64,000 nt of DNA. It comes from Bacteriovoracales bacterium. Its GTDB lineage: Bacteria; Bdellovibrionota; Bacteriovoracia; Bacteriovoracales; Bacteriovoracaceae. Numbering within the stretch: the first letter of the stretch is position 1; every line of letters starts with the position of its first letter. Location: positions 22,988 through 86,987 of the forward strand of contig JASBRV010000086.1 of assembly GCA_030149295.1 (NCBI GenBank), read 5' to 3'. Position numbers and translations under genes: made by a program. Positions 7,527-15,520 of this stretch are shown one piece after another. The notes beneath the pieces were generated by a model, which did not search any database, was not told where the DNA came from, and worked only from the letters and a program-made list of their open reading frames with translations.

Positions 7527-7988
7527 CTACCTATGGTAGATGCAGTGCCTCCCTACCTTTCTAAACATCTTGTAAGCTCTTGTCCAATAGTTATCTACAT
7601 CACACCTTGCATAATCAACTGCTCCCTCCGTGGTATCCTTGATGTACTTATGAGATGCCATAAATCCTCCTGTGAACACCTTGATTCTCTCCCAAGCCCT
7701 TCTCTCAATAGGATCATCAAGATCAGGTTCATCAGGGTACTGATCATTTGTCCATGAAAAGGCCCAAGGAGAATACACCACTTCACACCATGTATCTCCG
7801 AAGGCTCCCTTCATTTCCATCCTGTTCCTTGTCACCAGAGCTACAGTTAGCCATCCCTCTAGAGGCTCCATACGGGCCTCATGATAGATATTAAGGGCTA
7901 GGCAGTGGGATTGGGTAGGGTTGGCCTGAATCCCCTCAGAAAGCGTTAGAGAGCCTGCTAAGGCTATAGATGTGAATAGAGCCTTCAT
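7527..7988 (-). CDS. Endolysin, SleB-type cell wall hydrolase, secreted
   Basis: 153 aa. Residues 1-22 form a signal-like segment (charged start, hydrophobic core, ending near QANP), so export by the host Sec system is likely. The Hydrolase_2/SleB core follows: LALNIYHEARMEPLEGW with the catalytic-type Glu37, VALVTRNRM, a WCEVVYSPWAFSW block and a C-terminal YWTRAYK. These enzymes are lytic transglycosylases of peptidoglycan. It is the last gene of the late strand and separate from the holin/spanin cassette at 12-13 kb. Confidence 0.85.
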   Translation of the reverse strand: MKALFTSIALAGSLTLSEGIQANPTQSHCLALNIYHEARMEPLEGWLTVALVTRNRMEMKGAFGDTWCEVVYSPWAFSWTNDQYPDEPDLDDPIERRAWERIKVFTGGFMASHKYIKDTTEGAVDYARCDVDNYWTRAYKMFRKVGRHCIYHR

Positions 7989-8036
7989 CTGTTCTCCTTA
8001 TTTGGATTTTGAGGGGATTCTAATTGATCCTAAGAT

Positions 8037-9020
8037 TTATGTCAACAGTGGAGCAAATTTCAAGGACACACTGTATTGGGTTTCAGGTTGTCCATTGTCA
8101 AATGTAGCTCCTCCAAATTGTTTAGAAATACCTGCAACTTCAAGAGGGCTTTCATTTGTAGTGAATACAGTCCCTTCAGATATAACTGTAGGAATACTAA
8201 TGTCATCTGAAAATACATGAGCCCTAAGAAGATACGTCCCTGGAACAGGACCAGCTTCCCACTTAGTATTGATATAGATTTTAGGCCCTGACACAGTTGA
8301 CAGAGAGTAATCAGTTATAGGTATTTGAATTTGCGTAGGGTTGCTTGCCCTAAACCCCAAGTTTTCAGTGATTGTTGTGTCATCTACTACTGTTCTTCTA
8401 ATATGGTAAGTGATTGTTGCATCTGTAGCTGATTCAATGATAAGTCTGAAAGATGCTGTGCCGGGTCCATTTGTTTGTACAAGAACACTGGAAGCCTTAA
8501 TAAATCCTTCTCTTCCTATATCCCTAATATCACTAGGAAGGGAATTAGATGAAACGTAAACAGGGGTTCCCATCACCAACTCAGAAGTTGATATTGATTC
8601 TGCATACCTACCATAAGTGCCAAGATCATAAGCAACATACCCTGATTCGTCTGCTAATACTCTAGGGACAGTGTTTGCATTTCCTGTTGTATCAGGAGCC
8701 ACGGGCAATGCTTCCACTTGAGTATCTGTGTATTGATTAGCTGATTGTAATGTAGATTGTGCTGTAGAATCCGTATAGGTTTTAGAGCTTACATCTACAT
8801 TGATTCTTACTAGCCTAGCTCCTTCATTTGTTACAATGACATCAGGAAGAGATTCGGCGGCTGAAGAGGAAGCATCATAGAAATATTCTCCTGATGATCC
8901 TGTATCAGCGTCTTTAATACTTATCTGTTGATTATCTTTCAGTCCTTCTAGTGATCTTGCTGATGTGACATCTTCAACAAGAATAACAGGAGGACGACTG
9001 TAGTTATATCCTGCACTCAT
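8037..9020 (-). CDS. Tail fibre or virion surface protein
   Basis: 327 aa, rich in Ser, Thr and Val, beta-type throughout. The N-terminal part (VEDVTSARSLEGLKDNQQIS) and the coiled-coil-like segment TDSTAQSTLQSANQYTDTQV are typical of phage fibre shafts. It follows the LamG-like fibre gene and a small gene, so it is probably a receptor-binding or accessory fibre protein. Confidence 0.6.
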   Translation of the reverse strand: MSAGYNYSRPPVILVEDVTSARSLEGLKDNQQISIKDADTGSSGEYFYDASSSAAESLPDVIVTNEGARLVRINVDVSSKTYTDSTAQSTLQSANQYTDTQVEALPVAPDTTGNANTVPRVLADESGYVAYDLGTYGRYAESISTSELVMGTPVYVSSNSLPSDIRDIGREGFIKASSVLVQTNGPGTASFRLIIESATDATITYHIRRTVVDDTTITENLGFRASNPTQIQIPITDYSLSTVSGPKIYINTKWEAGPVPGTYLLRAHVFSDDISIPTVISEGTVFTTNESPLEVAGISKQFGGATFDNGQPETQYSVSLKFAPLLT

Positions 9021-9039
9021 TTGGTTTCCTTATAATAGA

Positions 9040-9381
9040 TCAGATACCTGCATATTTAACTTTTGGAGTAGTGGGGTTAATCACCACATCCTCAAAAGCA
9101 TACAGGTATTCTTGGTAATGATCAGGATGAACAAGCACGTTTACATGATACCCATCAACAGGAGCCATCTCAGGGTATTCATTACCCTCTTCGTCTTCTA
9201 GGATGGCTCCTGTGGGCTCTTGTAAGACCCCTAGGACGTTAATACGGATTTCCAGGGGGTTGCCTCCGATAATTTCCTCACCGCTATCAGGAGAGGTTGT
9301 AGTGAGTGAAGAGGCTTCTAGTGAAGTCATCATATCCTCTTTAGATGAGAATTTGAGGTATAAAGGTTTCCATTGACTCAT
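9040..9381 (-). CDS. Small tail-region protein (113 aa)
   Basis: Unrecognised. Its stop and start are packed between two fibre genes with a 4-base overlap to the upstream one, suggesting a fibre-associated structural or assembly role. No motif seen. Confidence 0.5.
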   Translation of the reverse strand: MSQWKPLYLKFSSKEDMMTSLEASSLTTTSPDSGEEIIGGNPLEIRINVLGVLQEPTGAILEDEEGNEYPEMAPVDGYHVNVLVHPDHYQEYLYAFEDVVINPTTPKVKYAGI

Positions 9382-10556
9382 GATATTAAATCCTGTAGTT
9401 CGACAGCAGTTAGGGTGCGGGGGTACATACGAAAATTTTGAATACTTAGAGAAGACCTAAAAGTACCATTTAACAGGCTACCGAAAGCAACTTTTGTGGG
9501 TGTTTCATCAAGCTCATTTACCACTGTTTGAACAACCCCATTGAAGCCAATGTGAGCCTCCCCAGGTTGGTACGAAACGGCAAATTTATAAGCCTCCCCC
9601 GCTTGAACGGCTGGTGCTGGCGATATTGAAGTAATGCCCTGGTTGCCACGGACCTGAGCGACAGCCTCGCCGTTCTGGAAGAACAGAATCACTCGATCTT
9701 GCGCCGTCGCCCCCAGCACCACGGCAGGCGCAAGGTTTTGAACGTCTCTAGGGATTACCTCGGCATACAGCGTAAAGGCATCAGCGTTAAACCACTCCGC
9801 CGTATCCACGTTTTGAATTGTCGGAATGTCGGCGGCGCGGGTGACTGCACTGCCGTCCGTTGGAATGATGCTGCCCGGAGTCGGGCTGTTCGTGTCATAC
9901 ATGCTCGGATAGGCAATAGTGATCTGGTCGCCTATTTCGGAGGTAATGCTTGTTCCGCTGAAAGAGCTCCCATAAGAAACCACATAAGCGTTTCCCGTGG
10001 CGCTGCCTCCCCACGGATGACTAAAGGAAAGTTGCCACCATCCGCCCGATTTCTGCTCGGTTACGATTTCAATGGAGCCAGATGACGACCCCGGCACCAC
10101 TTCTCCGGATTGCAAATCGAAGGTGAAGCCAATTGGGCCGGATGGCGTGCGCAGCGACACATACCGAGACTTTCCGTCATTTTTCGCATAAATCACTCTT
10201 AGCGCCGCGCGCTCCCCGCCCGCACTTGTGAACGGGTAGACCTCACCAAGACTGGTGTGTATGTTACCAGTATGCCCAACGTCATCGGTCAATACTTTCG
10301 CGTCAGGCATGAACGGATCGGATGGATCAGTAATCGTGTAGCCGGTGACGGCCTCATTTAGCTTGCCGTTGGTGTGGCCGTTGGTTTCCTCATCTTCTAC
10401 CCACAACCCCAGATTTTCCCCTGTGAAAGCATCATAGTTATAAGCAGGTTGGTCAGCAGGGACTTCTACAAGAACCCCTTCTTTATTCCATACCCACTTA
10501 GGAGACGGTCTTGATAATGTAACAATATCTTCAAATTCTTTTGTTTGTAATGGCAT
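9378..10556 (-). CDS. Tail fibre with LamG/concanavalin A-like domain
   Basis: 392 aa. The C-terminal half has the features of a LamG-like lectin fold: FNADAFTLYAEV, DRVILFFQNGEAVAQVRG, YKFAVSYQPGEAHIGFNGVVQ and the closing NFRMYPRTLTAVELQDLI, where RMYPRxL...EL is the usual end motif. Such domains bind surface glycans. The codons from about 9600 to 10430 are clearly GC-rich, while both ends are AT-rich like the rest of the phage, so the middle looks recently acquired. Probably receptor recognition. Confidence 0.75.
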   Translation of the reverse strand: MPLQTKEFEDIVTLSRPSPKWVWNKEGVLVEVPADQPAYNYDAFTGENLGLWVEDEETNGHTNGKLNEAVTGYTITDPSDPFMPDAKVLTDDVGHTGNIHTSLGEVYPFTSAGGERAALRVIYAKNDGKSRYVSLRTPSGPIGFTFDLQSGEVVPGSSSGSIEIVTEQKSGGWWQLSFSHPWGGSATGNAYVVSYGSSFSGTSITSEIGDQITIAYPSMYDTNSPTPGSIIPTDGSAVTRAADIPTIQNVDTAEWFNADAFTLYAEVIPRDVQNLAPAVVLGATAQDRVILFFQNGEAVAQVRGNQGITSISPAPAVQAGEAYKFAVSYQPGEAHIGFNGVVQTVVNELDETPTKVAFGSLLNGTFRSSLSIQNFRMYPRTLTAVELQDLIS

Positions 10557-10558
10557 TA

Positions 10559-11680
10559 TTATACCTCTGCAACATAAGACTGATTAGTGAAGTCTAAAGA
10601 AAGACTTCCAAGATCAACACCAGTCGTTGACTTAATCAAATTGATCAAACGGATTTCAAGGTTATCAATAGAGTCTTGAGAAGGGATGCCTCCTACTTCT
10701 GTAGCAACCCCATTATCATTCAGATACAACACAGTGACTTTGTTAAGATCACTTGATGGTGTGTAAAAGTAATCTCCATCTATTGTTGCTGATAAACCAG
10801 CCGTAGTGTCTAAGAAGACTTGAGTGCCTGTCTCAGCAAGCCTCAGTGGCTGTGCAATAGCAACTACTGTGATAAGGTCTGTACCTGTATAGTTAGCAGT
10901 GGTTGTTAGTGTCATGTTCTGAACACTATAATCTAAATAAGGCTGTAGGGTTTGTTTGGTAGTTCCATTGTCAACCACCACCACATAAGCTTCAGCTAGT
11001 TCTGATAAAGCTCCATCAATTGAGTAGGAGTTTCCATCACCAGCGAAGTTCCAAAGCTTAACAGTATCAAGGGTTGCTACATCAACAGGAGTGAAAACCC
11101 CACTGACCATCTCACCAGCAACAAATGTGATTTCATCAGAGGGATCAGGAGAAGTGTTCGTCCACTCAATCACTTTGTTAGAAAGTTCTCTGTAATCCGC
11201 ATTAGCGGCCCCTACAGCAGCCTCGGAAAACATGGGTGTTCTATTGACGAACACAGCAAGGTTATTTGTTCCTGGCTTGAATACGATATTCTCAAGGGTG
11301 CTGAAACCTGAACTGATGTCAGCCCCTGTTTGCCTCTCAATAAGCTGTTGGACCTGACTGTAAGGTCTGTAGAGCCTCCAAGAGCTATTCACAGGCTCTT
11401 CTCCCATAACAGCAGGAACCTGAAGAGGGACATAGTATTCATTCCCAAAAATCCTAGGCTGTAGTAGGTCTGTTTCTGTAGTGCCTTGTTCCCAAGGTAA
11501 TCCTACTTTATAAGCTGCTGCCTCATACATAGCCTTTGCTACGCTGGGAATATCACCCTCACCCTCATAAGTTTCAATGAAGTCTGTGATATTCCCTTGC
11601 AACACCTTATGGAACTGATTAGCATTTTGGATGTTAAGCTCAATAGCTTCATTGTTTGTATTAGCTGGATAAGTAGCCAT
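10559..11680 (-). CDS. Virion-associated tail protein (373 aa)
   Basis: Mixed N-terminal helical region (EAIELNIQNANQFHKVLQGN) followed by a long beta-rich part with many Thr and Val. Sits between the lysis cassette and the LamG fibre and is probably a fibre or fibre-connecting component. No family recognised with certainty. Confidence 0.55.
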   Translation of the reverse strand: MATYPANTNNEAIELNIQNANQFHKVLQGNITDFIETYEGEGDIPSVAKAMYEAAAYKVGLPWEQGTTETDLLQPRIFGNEYYVPLQVPAVMGEEPVNSSWRLYRPYSQVQQLIERQTGADISSGFSTLENIVFKPGTNNLAVFVNRTPMFSEAAVGAANADYRELSNKVIEWTNTSPDPSDEITFVAGEMVSGVFTPVDVATLDTVKLWNFAGDGNSYSIDGALSELAEAYVVVVDNGTTKQTLQPYLDYSVQNMTLTTTANYTGTDLITVVAIAQPLRLAETGTQVFLDTTAGLSATIDGDYFYTPSSDLNKVTVLYLNDNGVATEVGGIPSQDSIDNLEIRLINLIKSTTGVDLGSLSLDFTNQSYVAEV

Positions 11681-11695
11681 AAATTCCTCAAGATG

Positions 11696-12046
11696 TTAAT
11701 TTGATATCAAAGGCCAGACACCTAAATAACTGGCTCCTAGAGCAGCTAGGGAAAGAGCGATGTACACAGTGTATTTGATAGCTCCATTACGGCCTTCTTG
11801 CCTTCCTTCTTTTTTACCTTGCTGAAGAGCATCTTCAATATCCTTTTCAGCATGGCTATCAATATAGTTGTTGATCTTTGTTTCGATTCTATCTAATCTT
11901 TGTTCACACTGTTTGATCCTTTCTGCATGAGCGGAGTCAACAGCCCCCTTACCGCTCAAGTCTGTTTTTACATCTCTAATTTCATCCCTGATAATCCTGA
12001 TGCTGCTTAACATTTCTTCTAGCAATGCAGCATCTATACCGCTCAT
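11696..12046 (-). CDS. XhlA-like membrane protein of the lysis region
   Basis: 116 aa. N-terminal two thirds form a coiled coil (LSSIRIIRDEIRDVKTDLSG; ERIKQCEQRLDRIETKINN), followed by a basic stretch (GKKEGRQEGRNGAIK) and one C-terminal membrane helix (YTVYIALSLAALGASYLGVW). This layout matches haemolysin XhlA-type proteins that assist holins. It overlaps the upstream PAS-like gene by 4 bases. Confidence 0.6.
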   Translation of the reverse strand: MSGIDAALLEEMLSSIRIIRDEIRDVKTDLSGKGAVDSAHAERIKQCEQRLDRIETKINNYIDSHAEKDIEDALQQGKKEGRQEGRNGAIKYTVYIALSLAALGASYLGVWPLISN

Positions 12047-12471
12047 AGTACCTCCCCAGCTACTCCAATTAATTTCCCCTCAATATATACCGGCCATTTT
12101 TTAACCTTAATAATGTTGCCTTCAACTTCCTCTTCAGCGAAGATTGTTTTACCTGCATCCATAGCTTGTTTATCATACTCTCTGAAGACCTGAGACAATT
12201 CTTTGCCCCACACATCCTCGTCTTTAGCTCCTGCATATTTCTCTGGATCAATGTTATATTTATTTGAATAAGCAGGATTGATGTAGAGCATATAGCCTGT
12301 TGGAGACTTAAGCCATGTTGGTGTATCTTTACAATCCAAAAGAGCTTTGATGGATAAAAGGATAAGGTGTTCTTTATCTAGAGTTTGAGGATCACTGGAA
12401 CAAGCTTTATAGACTCCAATTAGATGGGCTATCTTTTCAATCTGTTCTGTTAAAGGGTCTTTGTTATTCAT
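12043..12471 (-). CDS. PAS-fold protein in the lysis cassette
   Basis: 142 aa. After an N-terminal helical region, residues from about 53 onward read as a PAS fold: WLKSPTGYMLYINPAYSNKY, then YAGAKDEDVWG, a YDKQAMDAGKTIFAEEEV strand pair and KKWPVYIEGKLIGVAGEVL at the end. PAS domains sense ligands or mediate protein contacts. A stand-alone PAS protein between spanins and the XhlA-like gene is unusual; it could tune lysis timing, which is inference. Confidence 0.65.
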   Translation of the reverse strand: MNNKDPLTEQIEKIAHLIGVYKACSSDPQTLDKEHLILLSIKALLDCKDTPTWLKSPTGYMLYINPAYSNKYNIDPEKYAGAKDEDVWGKELSQVFREYDKQAMDAGKTIFAEEEVEGNIIKVKKWPVYIEGKLIGVAGEVL

Positions 12472-12737
12472 TATTGTACACCCTCTTCAATAAACCTCTC
12501 ATACTCTGTCTTCAAAGATTGCTTGTCAGCATTACACTGAGCAAGTGCTTTGTACAACATCCTCACCTCTTCCTCACTATCATAGTTAGTTTCCAGGCTC
12601 TTGTAGGGAATCCTCGTTTCCTCCAACTTCTCTACAGAGGTAAGGCAAGAATTCACATCTTGCATCGAGTCTTTGTTTGCGCACGCTATCAGGAATACGC
12701 TGATTATAGTAATCCCTAGCATCTTGATCTTGTTCAT
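12471..12737 (-). CDS. Outer-membrane spanin subunit (Rz1-like lipoprotein)
   Basis: 88 aa with a type II signal: basic start, hydrophobic core and lipobox LIAC with the cysteine at residue 19. The mature part is helical. The first half of the gene overlaps the end of the Rz-like gene in another frame, the standard spanin arrangement. It should join the inner-membrane partner to fuse the two membranes at the end of lysis. Confidence 0.75.
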   Translation of the reverse strand: MNKIKMLGITIISVFLIACANKDSMQDVNSCLTSVEKLEETRIPYKSLETNYDSEEEVRMLYKALAQCNADKQSLKTEYERFIEEGVQ

Positions 12738-13020
12738 ACAGTGTCCTCAAATTTGATATGCTGTTTTGATACTTTATCTCTCTTTCCTTGTAATCTTGAA
12801 GGTATTGGTCGTTGATATCTTTGATTATCTCTCTCGCTATATCTCTAGACCGGATGTCTCCTTCAAGCTTCTCAATTTGAGATTCGTAAGCATCTACTGA
12901 ATTCTCCAAGCTCTCTACTTTCTTCCCATGAAAATAAAGACCCCCACCAGCAGCTAAAACAACAACAAGAACACCAGCGCCTATTAGAAATTTAATGTTC
13001 TTAAAAATTGCTAACATCAC
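12586..13020 (-). CDS. Inner-membrane spanin subunit (Rz-like)
   Basis: 144 aa. One N-terminal membrane helix (FLIGAGVLVVVLAAGGGLYF), then a long coiled coil (KKVESLENSVDAYESQIEKL onward), then YYNQRIPDSVRKQR, which matches the end motif of Rz-type i-spanins. Overlaps the Rz1-like gene over about 150 bases. Directly follows the holin candidate. Confidence 0.75.
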   Translation of the reverse strand: MMLAIFKNIKFLIGAGVLVVVLAAGGGLYFHGKKVESLENSVDAYESQIEKLEGDIRSRDIAREIIKDINDQYLQDYKEREIKYQNSISNLRTLYEQDQDARDYYNQRIPDSVRKQRLDARCEFLPYLCREVGGNEDSLQEPGN

Positions 13021-13244
13021 TCGCCCTCTCTGTCGTTTTTAATCAATGAGTTCATTACAACAGATAACAAACCAATAACTCCCATGACAATCGTAGAAAC
13101 AGGGGCATTAACTTGTGCAATAACTTCGGGATGTGTTGTTCTAAGGACTACAACAGTAATAATTGTTGCAGCCCAAATTACAGACACTTTCCTGATAATT
13201 CTATTTCTCTCTAGAAAAGCAAAGAATCTGTCAAGCTTATCCAT
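13017..13244 (-). CDS. Holin candidate (two membrane segments)
   Basis: 75 aa. Charged N terminus (MDKLDRFFAFLERNRIIRK), two hydrophobic segments (VSVIWAATIITVVVL and VSTIVMGVIGLLSVVMNSL) and a charged C terminus. Size, topology and position before the spanin genes (4-base overlap) fit a class II-type holin. No sequence family is certain. Confidence 0.6.
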   Translation of the reverse strand: MDKLDRFFAFLERNRIIRKVSVIWAATIITVVVLRTTHPEVIAQVNAPVSTIVMGVIGLLSVVMNSLIKNDREGE

Positions 13245-13247
13245 ATT

Positions 13248-14123
13248 TCACCTACCTATTGCCATGAAAAACACATCTTGTAGGTTGTCATTACCGGATC
13301 GAATACTAACTCCTTCTGTATCATAACCTGTCACCTGAGCTTTCGCTTGATCGCCTGTGTCAATAGCTGTTAGGGTTATTGAGTACACCTCATTAGGAAA
13401 AGCGAGAGGAAAATTAAAACTTCTTGTTGTAAGGGCAGGAATACTACTTCCGTATCTACCATACTGGATAATTAATCCAGAAGGAAGTTTCTGATAACCT
13501 CTATTATCTATAGAACTCCAACTGTCTAAAGTAAGGGTTTCTTCCCAATTCCTAGACCACTGAGAAAAATTGCCAGAAGACCATAACTGTTGCCTAGTCC
13601 ATGTCCCAACGTCTCCTAACATCGAGTGGAATCTCTGGTGGCATCGGGAATTAGCTCCATCATCATAGTTGATAACTTCTAAAAAACCTATTGTAGTACC
13701 TGATGGCCTGTCTGATGCAGAACTGATAATATAGAGGCCACTGTCTGTTACCGTTTTCATATCAGTCAAAGGAGAAAGTTCCCTTGCTTTGCCATCTAGA
13801 CCATATAGATTCATATAGTATTGCATCGACTGTCTTGTACGAAGAGAAGTCATGATCTTAGAGTTATCTGTGCCAGCTTCAGCTTCAGCTTGTGTGGCAA
13901 TCTCTGTAACACCAATATCATCTGTTACTTCTTCAAAATAATTAACCCAATCATGGATGTTACCAAACATCCAGTTAATCTCTTGAACAGGCGGCTTCTG
14001 AGACCTATCATAACCATTAAGTCTTGTAGGCTCTGTAGGTCTAATTTTATTATCTGTTTGAGCTACCGGAAGCGTAACATCGTCTGATGCAAACTCTGGT
14101 TTGAAATTTGGTTTAGTTGCCAT
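13248..14123 (-). CDS. Tail fibre protein with a gp53-like C-terminal domain
   Basis: 291 aa. N-terminal part (PVQEINWMFGNIHDWVNYFE, then ATQAEAEAGTDNSKIMTSLRT) is common in fibres that attach to the baseplate. The C-terminal domain has GYQKLPSGLIIQYG, FNFPLAFPNEVYSITL and a final FMAIGR, which matches the receptor-binding knob often found on myovirus and prophage fibres. First gene after the DUF2612-type tail protein. Confidence 0.75.
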   Translation of the reverse strand: MATKPNFKPEFASDDVTLPVAQTDNKIRPTEPTRLNGYDRSQKPPVQEINWMFGNIHDWVNYFEEVTDDIGVTEIATQAEAEAGTDNSKIMTSLRTRQSMQYYMNLYGLDGKARELSPLTDMKTVTDSGLYIISSASDRPSGTTIGFLEVINYDDGANSRCHQRFHSMLGDVGTWTRQQLWSSGNFSQWSRNWEETLTLDSWSSIDNRGYQKLPSGLIIQYGRYGSSIPALTTRSFNFPLAFPNEVYSITLTAIDTGDQAKAQVTGYDTEGVSIRSGNDNLQDVFFMAIGR

Positions 14124-14125
14124 TC

Positions 14126-15520
14126 TTATTCCTTAATCAAAATACCAAAGATGTCTCTTACATCTACTGGTGCGAATTCACTCATTTGATCTGCTTTGTA
14201 ATTCCACCGAAGGGATAGAGTGTCATTAGGATCGTTCATTGAGACAGAAGTTTTTGTTCCTTCCATGAAGAACAATGCTTGATTTGTCCTATTATCTTTC
14301 CAACTAATTGTAGAACCTGTAGGGTAGTCGGGATCATCACTTGAAGTTGCTACAACAAAACCTTGATCAACACCATCATAGAAAATTTTGATCCTTCTTG
14401 TCCTTTTGTCAACAAGAACACCTACAACTTTGTCTTCAATATTTGAGATACCTGAAAAAGTCTCTTCAAAGATAGCTCTTGTTCCATCAAAATTTTCTTT
14501 AACAACTCTAATGATAAGGTCAACGTCAGAAGGGTTTTGATTATCCACTTCAATTAAAACTGTGAGAATATCATTACCATCTGTGCTTATCCCATCTGTC
14601 ACAGAGCCCATGTAAAGCTGATGGTTTATCCTGCCTAATCCATAGTCTTTAACTTCTGTTGGAACAATTTCATAGTACCATTTATCTTCATAGGTACTGA
14701 GGTTCCCAACAACACCTGTTCCATCGAGCAAGACTCTCATTTCCTCTAAGCCTTGTTCCCCATTCATAGATATGAAGTTTTGAGGGGAATCAATCTCCGC
14801 CAGCGGAAGTCTCATATGCCTAAACTCGGAGATATTAGCAAGGTTGGCATCGTAAACACCTAATGACAAAGCTTGCGTCTTGTTACTATTGAGAAGGTAC
14901 AAGAGACTTTCTAAGCTCTTAACAGGAGTTGAATATACTAAAGAAGACATTCTTCCAATTGTAAGGTCATTGTTTAGTCCTTCTACAGAACCAAACCCTC
15001 CTGCTTCATCGTCTCCTTCAAACCCAAAAGGCGTTGCTTCTGTTTCAATAACTTGGCTACGACTAACAAGAGGCATGAACCTTTCTATTTCACTTCCTAC
15101 TGTATCCTGATCGAAACATCCAGCCTGGACATAAAAATAGTAATCTTGGTACAATCCAAAATATAATTCAGGAGACTGACCAAAGATGAGAGTAATCATC
15201 TCCACTATTGAATCTCTTGATATATTGGCGTTAGCACCATAAGCATTAAGTTTTATTCTGCGACGATATGTCTCATCATCTTCTCCATACCTAGGAAGAT
15301 TCAAGAAGTCACCAATAACATCTAGTTGACTCCCTACAGCATTAGAAATTAAAAACCCAAGAGAAAAGTTGACGGCATCTTGTTCCATCTCTTCTCTGTG
15401 GGCTCCAAATATCTCTAGGATTTTGTTAATATTTACTGAATCTTTGAATTGATTGAAAGCCAAGTCTTTGGTGTTTTGAACAATATCTTGATCTACTTCA
15501 ATGTAATCAACACCACTCAT
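14126..15520 (-). CDS. Baseplate/tail protein: DUF2612 domain plus SPRY-like domain
   Basis: 464 aa. The first 180 residues match DUF2612-type baseplate-to-fibre connector proteins (LDVIGDFLNLPRYGEDDETYRRR; IVEMITLIFGQ). The C-terminal 200 residues are beta-rich with KWYYEIVP, YGLGRIN, and IKIFYDGVDQG, a pattern like SPRY/B30.2 folds. Such domains bind proteins or sugars. Overlaps the gpJ-like gene by 4 bases. The SPRY assignment is my inference from strand pattern. Confidence 0.65.
   Translation of the reverse strand: MSGVDYIEVDQDIVQNTKDLAFNQFKDSVNINKILEIFGAHREEMEQDAVNFSLGFLISNAVGSQLDVIGDFLNLPRYGEDDETYRRRIKLNAYGANANISRDSIVEMITLIFGQSPELYFGLYQDYYFYVQAGCFDQDTVGSEIERFMPLVSRSQVIETEATPFGFEGDDEAGGFGSVEGLNNDLTIGRMSSLVYSTPVKSLESLLYLLNSNKTQALSLGVYDANLANISEFRHMRLPLAEIDSPQNFISMNGEQGLEEMRVLLDGTGVVGNLSTYEDKWYYEIVPTEVKDYGLGRINHQLYMGSVTDGISTDGNDILTVLIEVDNQNPSDVDLIIRVVKENFDGTRAIFEETFSGISNIEDKVVGVLVDKRTRRIKIFYDGVDQGFVVATSSDDPDYPTGSTISWKDNRTNQALFFMEGTKTSVSMNDPNDTLSLRWNYKADQMSEFAPVDVRDIFGILIKE

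Noticed and set aside
9699..10085. Plus-strand open frame in the GC-rich fibre block
   Set aside because: GC-rich DNA has few stops; it is antisense to a fibre gene and matches no protein pattern.
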